A stretch of DNA of 64,000 nt. Source: an uncultured Erythrobacter sp. Its GTDB lineage: Bacteria > Pseudomonadota > Alphaproteobacteria > Sphingomonadales > Sphingomonadaceae. The stretch covers positions 58,845 to 122,844 of the forward strand of contig CANNCL010000005.1 of assembly GCA_947503155.1 (NCBI GenBank), read 5' to 3'. Both the position numbers and the translations under genes were made by a program. Position 1 is the first letter of the stretch. Each line of letters opens with the position of its first letter. Under the pieces are notes generated by a model. That model made no database searches. It saw nothing but the letters and a program-made list of their open reading frames with translations, and was not told the origin of the DNA. Positions 58,179-64,000 of this stretch are shown here, piece after piece.

Positions 58179-60245
58179 ATGGCTCGCGCGCATGCTGAGT
58201 TGAGAGGGGCTTTGTTCGGAGAATTCCGGTTACGAAGCCGCGCGGGCGGCACGGTAGAGCTTAAGAACCGCCGCGCGGCGTTGGTGTTGGCGATCCTGTT
58301 TTTACAATCAGACCATTCGATAGACCGTGACGCCTTGGCCCGGTTGTTGTGGCATGATCGCTTTCCTGCGCAGGCCAAAGCGAGCTTGAGGCAATGCCTG
58401 CTCGATTTGCGTAAACATTTGGATGACCATGGGATTGGCGCGCTTACCATCGCCCGAAACGAGGTCTCGCTCCTGACGAATAACCTGAGCAGCGACATTA
58501 CTGACCTTGAAACAGCGCTGAGCGAAGGCGAGTGGGATCGAGGGATCGAGCACTTGCTTGCGATTGGCAATCTGATGTTGCTGCAAGGCGTTTCGCTCAA
58601 CCCTGCGTTCGACGCTTGGCTTGCCGCGCGCCGGGAGCATATTGACGCGCGGATCAAATCGGCAGTGGCGGCTGCGATGGATCGCGCCGACGCGGCCATA
58701 CAAGAACGTTTGTTAGAGGCGTCGAAGGCACGCTTTCCGATGCTTAAAGCTACCGCGCCTGCACAGAAACAAACCGTCATCGCTGTGCTGCCGTTTGGTG
58801 AAGACGGGAATCTCGTAGATGGATTGCACCTCGCCGACGGCGTGATCGATGAACTGTCCTCCCGCCTCAGCAGCATCGCAGGGATAGCATTGGTTGGTCG
58901 CACTTCGATCGCAAAAGTCACCAATGAAAACGGGACGCTGCCCCAAATGGCCGCAGCGCTTGGTGCCTCCCATATGGTCGAGGGGAACGTACGGCGCAGG
59001 CATGACAAGTTGGAAGTGCGGGTTGCTCTGATCGAAGGGAAATCGGGTACAGAATTGTGGTCGGACGTGGTCATCGGTTCCGTCTCCGAGTTTTTCGACG
59101 GGCGCAAAGTGATCGGCTCGAACGTTATCGCTTCGATTGGCAAAGCATTAGGCATCTCGATTGCACTGGCACCAAGTCGCCGAATGACCGCAGATCGCGA
59201 AGCCTATACCCTCTATCTTCAGGGCAGCGCATTGGGACAACGAATTGGGGTCGAGGGCGCGCATGCAAGCGCTATTGATCTGCTGGAGAAGGCGCTGGTG
59301 CTTGATCCCGAATTTGCCGAATGTTGGACCGCATTGGCCGATGCGCACATTATGGCTGCTGCGATCACACCCAGTCTTCAGCGGATTGAGCAATCGACCA
59401 AAGGTGCAGCGTGCGCCGAGCGCGCTATTGCTCTCGATCCAGGTCAAGGTCACGCTTTTTCGGTGATGGGGGTCCACGAATGGACCCAATTCAATCCCGC
59501 ACGTGCACTTGAATTGTCGTTAGAGGCGTATTCGCGCGATCCAAACAGTTCGAACGTTGCCTCTCGGCTTGGATCCTGCCTTTTGTATCTTGGAAAGACC
59601 AAGGAGGCCTTGCCATATGTCGAGGAAGCCGTGGACCGCGATCCGATCTATTGGCGCAATTTGGTGATGCTGACATCGGCCTATCTAAGCCTTGGTGAGC
59701 TCGAAAAGGCCCGCATTACCGCCCAGAGGATGGTTGATATGGGCGGGCCGGGCATGTGGCTGGCAATTGCACAGATGGCGTTGGGCGATCATGAAGCCGC
59801 CGTAAAAAGCCACTTTGACTGCCGAATTTTGCTCGACACTCTCTTTATGCGCCCTCCTGGGGTGCCCAAGATGGATGATGCGGCAAGGGATGCCTATTTC
59901 AGTTTCGCTGCGCGCGGTATTTTCAGCGGCAAGGACGAGGATCGCGCCGCCTATAGCCAGCTGCTCTACGGCCTGCACGCCACCATGTCAGACCCTTACG
60001 ATTCTAGCATCGTCTTTCCAGCGATTTGGATGGGGCAAAGTGATTTGATGATGAAGATCTATTCCGAGCGGATCCACCCAGCCAACATGTTTGGTTTGAT
60101 GACTTTGTGGATTGATATCGATCCGATCAACCGAACCATCCGGCACCCAGAATTCATGACCTTCGCGGAAAAGATTGGCATGGTCGAGGCGTGGAATCGG
60201 TTTGGCTGGCCCGACCTCATCACATCGGACCCCCGCTTGTCCTGA
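58179..60245 (+). CDS. SARP/BTAD-type regulator with TolB-like and TPR domains
   Basis: About 688 residues. Residues ~10-90 form an OmpR-like winged helix (GEFRLRSRAGGTVELKNRRAALVLAILFLQ, RDALARLLWHDRFPAQAKASLRQCLLDLRKHL) followed by a BTAD helical region. Then comes a TolB-N/CadC-like segment IAVLPFGEDGNLVDGLHLADGVIDELSSRLSSIAGIALVGRTS. TPR repeats fill the second half (DLLEKALVLDPEFAECWTALADAH, ALELSLEAYSRDPNSSNVASRLGSCLLYLGKTKEALPYVEEAVDRDP). It probably activates genes nearby, such as the exported protein and transporters downstream. I used the ATG at 58179; an in-frame TTG at 58068 is possible. Confidence 0.82.
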   Translation: MARAHAELRGALFGEFRLRSRAGGTVELKNRRAALVLAILFLQSDHSIDRDALARLLWHDRFPAQAKASLRQCLLDLRKHLDDHGIGALTIARNEVSLLTNNLSSDITDLETALSEGEWDRGIEHLLAIGNLMLLQGVSLNPAFDAWLAARREHIDARIKSAVAAAMDRADAAIQERLLEASKARFPMLKATAPAQKQTVIAVLPFGEDGNLVDGLHLADGVIDELSSRLSSIAGIALVGRTSIAKVTNENGTLPQMAAALGASHMVEGNVRRRHDKLEVRVALIEGKSGTELWSDVVIGSVSEFFDGRKVIGSNVIASIGKALGISIALAPSRRMTADREAYTLYLQGSALGQRIGVEGAHASAIDLLEKALVLDPEFAECWTALADAHIMAAAITPSLQRIEQSTKGAACAERAIALDPGQGHAFSVMGVHEWTQFNPARALELSLEAYSRDPNSSNVASRLGSCLLYLGKTKEALPYVEEAVDRDPIYWRNLVMLTSAYLSLGELEKARITAQRMVDMGGPGMWLAIAQMALGDHEAAVKSHFDCRILLDTLFMRPPGVPKMDDAARDAYFSFAARGIFSGKDEDRAAYSQLLYGLHATMSDPYDSSIVFPAIWMGQSDLMMKIYSERIHPANMFGLMTLWIDIDPINRTIRHPEFMTFAEKIGMVEAWNRFGWPDLITSDPRLS

Positions 60246-60515
60246 GTGTCGCATGATTGCCGCTCAATTGGTCTGAACAGCCACTAATTGACGTTTTTTT
60301 GACGCTCCGACCCGTTGACGATCAAGGCAGTGCTAAGGCATTCCCGGCGCAACGGGGAAATATAAAAATTGCCGTTTTATGAGGGCCTTGTGAACGCGTG
60401 TTCACTGGGCAAGGGTAGCGCTTTGCCTGCTCCTCACGTGGGTCGCACCACACCTGATTGGGACGCGTGCCTTTTGGCGCGGTCATCAATTGCGACAAAA
60501 CGAATGGGGAATCCA

Positions 60516-60962
60516 ATGAACACCTTCAAGACACTAATGACGGCTGCCGCTTTGGCAGTGACACTGCCTTTCGCCACATCAGCGGCTGCGCAAGAATTTC
60601 CGTTGGAAGCTGGCGAGTATACGGAAGTCAGCGGTATCTTTGTGAATGACGGGGCCGAATTCCAATACGCGCAGCATCTGGCCGATAATTGGGCGCGCTT
60701 TCAGGAATACGCAAAGACGCAAGGCTGGATCACAGACTATGAAATTCTGATCAACGTTAATCCGCGTGAAGGCGAACCGCACATCTATCTTACGACAACA
60801 TTTTCTGCGTTTGCCGACAAGGCCGAGCAGGAAAGTCGTAACGCGCAGATGAATGAATTTGCCGAACGAAGCGTCCAACAAATGATTTCAGAATCGGGCG
60901 ACCGCGCGGAATACCGCACAGTGGTCAGCTCAATGCTGCTTCAAGAGTACACACCGCGCTAA
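60516..60962 (+). CDS. Exported protein of unknown function
   Basis: A 148-residue protein with a signal peptide (LMTAAALAVTLPFATSAAAQE). The mature part, LEAGEYTEVSGIFVNDGAEFQYAQHLADNWARFQEYAKTQGWITDYEILINVN, then HIYLTTTFSAFADKAEQE, has the look of a ferredoxin-like or dimeric alpha-beta barrel fold, without any recognised motif. I chose the ATG at 60516 with GGGGA upstream, which puts the signal at the start. A strong terminator follows, so it is a single-gene or end-of-unit transcript between the SARP-like regulator and the transporters. Confidence 0.75.
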   Translation: MNTFKTLMTAAALAVTLPFATSAAAQEFPLEAGEYTEVSGIFVNDGAEFQYAQHLADNWARFQEYAKTQGWITDYEILINVNPREGEPHIYLTTTFSAFADKAEQESRNAQMNEFAERSVQQMISESGDRAEYRTVVSSMLLQEYTPR

Positions 60963-60981
60963 TTCCGCAGTGTCCTTAAGC

Positions 60982-61023
60982 CCGGCGGATGCTCACCAGT
61001 CCCGAGTATCCGCCGGCCTTTTT
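60982..61023 (+). terminator. Rho-independent terminator
   Basis: CCGGCGGAT-G-CTC pairs with GAG-T-ATCCGCCGG (one mismatch) around a 9-base loop, followed by CC and five T. It lies 20 bp after the exported protein's stop codon. Confidence 0.85.
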
Positions 61024-61043
61024 AGCAACAATCAAGAGATCAC

Positions 61044-62378
61044 ATGACCCAGTCAGTGGCTGCGGCGCCAGCGCCTGTGCGCACAGAAAATATTCCAGCA
61101 CTCACGGCAAGCAAGCCAGCGCGCTTTGCGACGATCATGGTGCTTTATTTCCTGCAAGGTGTGCCCGTCGGATTGACGACTGTCGCTCTGACCGCTTGGC
61201 TTGCAGCGCAAGGCGCCACGCCGGTCGAAATTGGGGCATTTGTCGCATTTGCGCTGCTCCCTTGGTCGTCAAAGCTCTTCAACGGATTGTTGATGGATCG
61301 TTTCACCTTCAAGCCAATGGGCCGGAGGCGGAGTTGGATCCTTGTTGCGCAGGGCCTGATGATGGCGACGCTGTTGGTCATGGCGATACTTTCGCCAACG
61401 GCCAATGATATCGCGCTGCTGTCGGGCTTGTGCTTTGTCTTAAATCTATGCGCCGCGTTCAACGATGTGGCGGTCGATGGGTTGGCGGTGGACATTGTTC
61501 CGAACGCCGAACGCACCGCCATCAACAGCGTCATGTTTGCGAGCCAATCGGCGGGAATTGCGGCGAGTAGCGTGGTTGCCGGCAGCCTGCTGATGTCAGG
61601 CGATGTCACGACAACCGCGCTGGTTTTGGCGGGCCTTGTCGGAGTGGCGAGCGTTTTTGTTGGCCTCTTTCGAGAACGCCCCGGCGAACGTCTGATGCCG
61701 TGGTCCACAGGCACCGCCTCCCCCGAATGTCTAGAGCGTCAACAGGATGCATTCTGGCCCATCATTAGTCGCGTCGGCCGGTCGCTAGCCAATCGTTATG
61801 TTCTGCTTTTCCTTGCAGGTTTGGCGTTCGTCCAAGCGCCCTTTGCGTTCGCTGACTCTGTTTCCCCTACCTTGGCAGTGCAACACTTGGATTGGGACAG
61901 CGATGTCTATTCCAATTTTCGAGGGCTTCTCAATCTGATTGCGGCAGGTGTGGCCTTAATACTGCCTGTCCCGCTGGTTCTGTGGCTCGGCCTTTCCAGA
62001 GCGGTAATCGTGCAAGTGGCCGCCGTGGCGATCCTTTCCGCTGCCGCCGGCCTGACTTTGCAGAATTGGCAGGGGGACACCGCGTTCATGATCTACGAAG
62101 GGGCGATTTACGCCCTATCGCTTTCCAGCCTGATCACTTTGATCACGTGGGCGATGCGCATTTGCAATCCAGCTGTCGCCGCAACGCAATTTGCATTGTT
62201 TATGGCCAGCGCAAATTTCGCGCGCTCCATCTACTCAGCGAATTCCGGCCTTGTGATTGAGGTGGGCGGCTATTCTGCGACCTATCTCATCATGAGCGTA
62301 ACCAGCTTGATCGGGTTGCTGCTGTGCCTGCTCGCCCGCGTTGGCGATGAAAAATTGGTCACCAATCATGAGGACTGA
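61044..62378 (+). CDS. MFS transporter of the PAT/AmpG-like type
   Basis: A 444-residue protein with twelve predicted helices. The first helix region MVLYFLQGVPVGLTTVALTAWLAAQG, the loop LLMDRFTFKPMGRRRSWILVAQG (MFS motif A variant with DR and GRRR), and FNDVAVDGLAVDIVPNAERTAINS (the D-x-A-x-D pattern) fit the peptide-acetyl-CoA/AmpG branch, which includes muropeptide and siderophore importers. The substrate is unknown. It is followed 73 bp later by a paralogue. A terminator separates it from the previous gene. Confidence 0.88.
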   Translation: MTQSVAAAPAPVRTENIPALTASKPARFATIMVLYFLQGVPVGLTTVALTAWLAAQGATPVEIGAFVAFALLPWSSKLFNGLLMDRFTFKPMGRRRSWILVAQGLMMATLLVMAILSPTANDIALLSGLCFVLNLCAAFNDVAVDGLAVDIVPNAERTAINSVMFASQSAGIAASSVVAGSLLMSGDVTTTALVLAGLVGVASVFVGLFRERPGERLMPWSTGTASPECLERQQDAFWPIISRVGRSLANRYVLLFLAGLAFVQAPFAFADSVSPTLAVQHLDWDSDVYSNFRGLLNLIAAGVALILPVPLVLWLGLSRAVIVQVAAVAILSAAAGLTLQNWQGDTAFMIYEGAIYALSLSSLITLITWAMRICNPAVAATQFALFMASANFARSIYSANSGLVIEVGGYSATYLIMSVTSLIGLLLCLLARVGDEKLVTNHED

Positions 62379-62451
62379 TTGCGGACACAAAAGGCAAGCG
62401 CAGATCGCTGTGACAGGTGGCCCCCACTTCCCCGACAAAGGATCTTGAGCA

Positions 62452-63783
62452 ATGACAAGTATCGCCGCTGAATGGCGCGAAACGCGAGAGCTGCCCGCCT
62501 TCGCGGACCACTCGAAACTGCGCCTTTTGCTCGGTACATTGCTCTATTTGGCACAGGGGTTCCCTCAAGGAATCTTCTTCGCGGCCATCCCCACGTGGCT
62601 TGCGGCAAACGGTCAATCAACTGCGGTCGTCGCATCCGCTACCGCAGCCGCAGCTCTGCCTTGGAGCGTGAAATTCCTCGCTGGCCTATTTATCGATCGT
62701 TACACGTGGCGCCCGATGGGGCGGCGACGCCCTTGGCTAATCGGTTCGCAAACGGCCATCGTGGTCACGTTGATCATTGCCGCATTGATTGCTCCTTCGC
62801 CAAGCGACACGGCCATTGTGATCGGTCTGGTCCTGACCCTGTCTATTCTGACGGCGGTGCAGGATGTTGCCCTCGACGCATTGGTCGTTGATCTCACGCC
62901 AGAAGCGGAAATGGGCCGGATGAATGGCTTTATGTTCGGAGGTAAAGTCTTCGGCATCGCCGGAGGGACTGCGATAACCAGCTATTTGTTACAGTATTAC
63001 GGTTTTTCCATCGCGATGATTGGCATGATCGCATTCTTCACGCTGCCAGCGCTTTCCGTGGTGCTAATACGTGAGCGCAAGGGCGAAAAAATGCTCCCGT
63101 GGACCCAAGGAACCGTCGCGCAGGGGGGCGTTTCTCATCGGGATTGGCTGTCCATTCTGGTGGCCGCGCTGAAAAGCCTTTTTCGACGTGAAACCCTCTT
63201 GGTCGGACTGCTGTTGATGACTTATGGCGTTCATCAAAATCTAAATGACACCACCGACAGCCTTTTCGCAATCCGGCAAATGGGTTGGTCGCAGTCGCAA
63301 TTTGGTTCGATGCTCGCCTTTGGAAATGTCGTGATGGGTGTCTTTTGCCTTACTGTTGGAGGCTGGTTCGTGGATCGCTTTGGGCCGGGGCCGATCGCCT
63401 TCTGGTCAGGCGCGGCGGCTCTGCCGATCATGGCGGGGTACATGCTTGACGAGGCGCTGTGGCAATCGGACGAGCTGTATATGGCCTGGTACTTTACGAA
63501 GAATGTGCCGCTTTTCCTGTTCTACCTTGCAAATTTGGTGCTCGCGATGCGCGTCACGCCAACCGCAACTGCGGCTACGTCGCTGTCCGTTCTCTTGTCT
63601 CTGGGAACAATGGGTTTCGTGATTGCATCGGCTATCCTGCCTACGCTGGAGGCGATAGGGGGGTATCAAGCGATGTTTGGTGCAAGCGCTGGACTGGGGT
63701 TTGTCGCCGGTTCGATCTCACTGTTGCTCAGCGAAAAGGTCAGGCAAGCACATAAATTAGCAGACGCAAGCGACTCCGATTGA
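62452..63783 (+). CDS. MFS transporter of the PAT/AmpG-like type, paralogue
   Basis: A 443-residue twelve-helix transporter. LLGTLLYLAQGFPQGIFFAAIPTWLAANGQ, LFIDRYTWRPMGRRRPWLIGSQ and VQDVALDALVVDLTPEAEMGRMNGFMFGGK match the preceding gene motif for motif, so the pair arose by tandem duplication. An insertion-like middle (VAALKSLFRRETLLVG) joins the two halves. Substrate unknown; the two may have diverged in specificity or form a heterodimer-like pair. It is the last gene in the window. Confidence 0.88.
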   Translation: MTSIAAEWRETRELPAFADHSKLRLLLGTLLYLAQGFPQGIFFAAIPTWLAANGQSTAVVASATAAAALPWSVKFLAGLFIDRYTWRPMGRRRPWLIGSQTAIVVTLIIAALIAPSPSDTAIVIGLVLTLSILTAVQDVALDALVVDLTPEAEMGRMNGFMFGGKVFGIAGGTAITSYLLQYYGFSIAMIGMIAFFTLPALSVVLIRERKGEKMLPWTQGTVAQGGVSHRDWLSILVAALKSLFRRETLLVGLLLMTYGVHQNLNDTTDSLFAIRQMGWSQSQFGSMLAFGNVVMGVFCLTVGGWFVDRFGPGPIAFWSGAAALPIMAGYMLDEALWQSDELYMAWYFTKNVPLFLFYLANLVLAMRVTPTATAATSLSVLLSLGTMGFVIASAILPTLEAIGGYQAMFGASAGLGFVAGSISLLLSEKVRQAHKLADASDSD

Positions 63784-64000
63784 GTTAAAACTGAACCAGC
63801 GCGACGCAGTTTACCTTTCGTCCGCTTCCCACCCGATAAGCTGCCGCTGAGAGGTCATGTCGTGCGTTCTCATTGCTGACTGGCTGCTAGTTAGGTTTTG
63901 ACGCTGAGAGCAGCCTGACTGCCAACGACCCAGAAACAGCCGTTCGAAAGGCCCCCTGTCTGTCCGCCCCGCGTCGTGGGGCAGGGTTACATGATCGATT

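Noticed and set aside
58166..59155. 329-codon antisense frame over the SARP-like gene
   Set aside because: Low-complexity Ser/Arg-rich translation typical of the reverse strand of a GC-rich gene. The sense frame has clear domains.
1..64000. tRNA, rRNA or riboswitch genes
   Set aside because: No cloverleaf, rRNA block or known riboswitch consensus was recognised by reading; a covariance search would be decisive.

Overview
The window looks like chromosome of an alphaproteobacterium of the order Sphingomonadales, most likely Erythrobacteraceae. That is an inference from gene content and style: moderately high GC by eye, a PEP-CTERM protein, many glutathione/tautomerase/nitronate-type enzymes each with a divergent regulator, MFS transporters of the AmpG (PAT) type, and an IS6-like element. 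No rRNA, tRNA, CRISPR array or phage module was seen. The window opens inside a copper-efflux operon: the copper-binding tail of a CusB-type adaptor runs into a complete cusA.

Region 3.4-10.2 kb holds an HD hydrolase, an HxlR regulator divergent from a vanadium-haloperoxidase-like protein, two SAM methyltransferases and an N-acyl-D-amino-acid deacylase preceded by a 12-bp tandem repeat. Region 10.4-14.5 kb is a nitric-oxide detoxification module: nsrR, divergent from truncated hemoglobin, a small membrane protein, a DUF1971 protein and quinol nitric oxide reductase (norZ), with two NsrR-type operators between. Region 15-20 kb has a LysR regulator, a methyltransferase plus DUF2306 membrane protein, a small secreted protein, and a serine hydrolase lipoprotein. 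Region 20-25 kb carries two HxlR-controlled loci: a glutathione transferase/SnoaL-like/tautomerase/nitronate monooxygenase operon, and a carboxymuconolactone-decarboxylase gene. Each has inverted repeats in the divergent promoter.

Region 24.5-42 kb is a run of small accessory loci: acetyltransferases, an Asp/Glu racemase-like protein, PhzF, TetR, MarR and AraC regulators, a CPBP protease, an alkaline phosphatase whose end is replaced by an IS end, glyoxalase I with a substituted metal ligand, a tautomerase/TetR pair, and an XRE/membrane protein/BAAT-hydrolase operon. One 16-bp palindrome occurs five times in two of these promoters and defines a small TetR regulon.

Region 42-48 kb is an island with a large exported TPR-CHAT (caspase-like) protein and a second TPR protein, bracketed by two same-orientation IS6-like remnants. 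After it come a two-component system, an esterase/beta-lactamase-like fusion, a TPR lipoprotein convergent with a PEP-CTERM protein, one intact IS6-like element (55.8-56.7 kb), and rlmF packed exactly between two IS ends. The window closes with a SARP/TolB/TPR regulator, a small exported protein and two tandem PAT-type transporters.

The most distinctive overall feature is the swarm of at least nine complete or decayed copies of one IS6-like element. They edit gene ends, bracket islands and leave solo ends. The best candidates for new biology are the exported CHAT-TPR pair, the five-site TetR regulon, the paired small secreted/membrane proteins of unknown family, and the esterase-beta-lactamase fusion.
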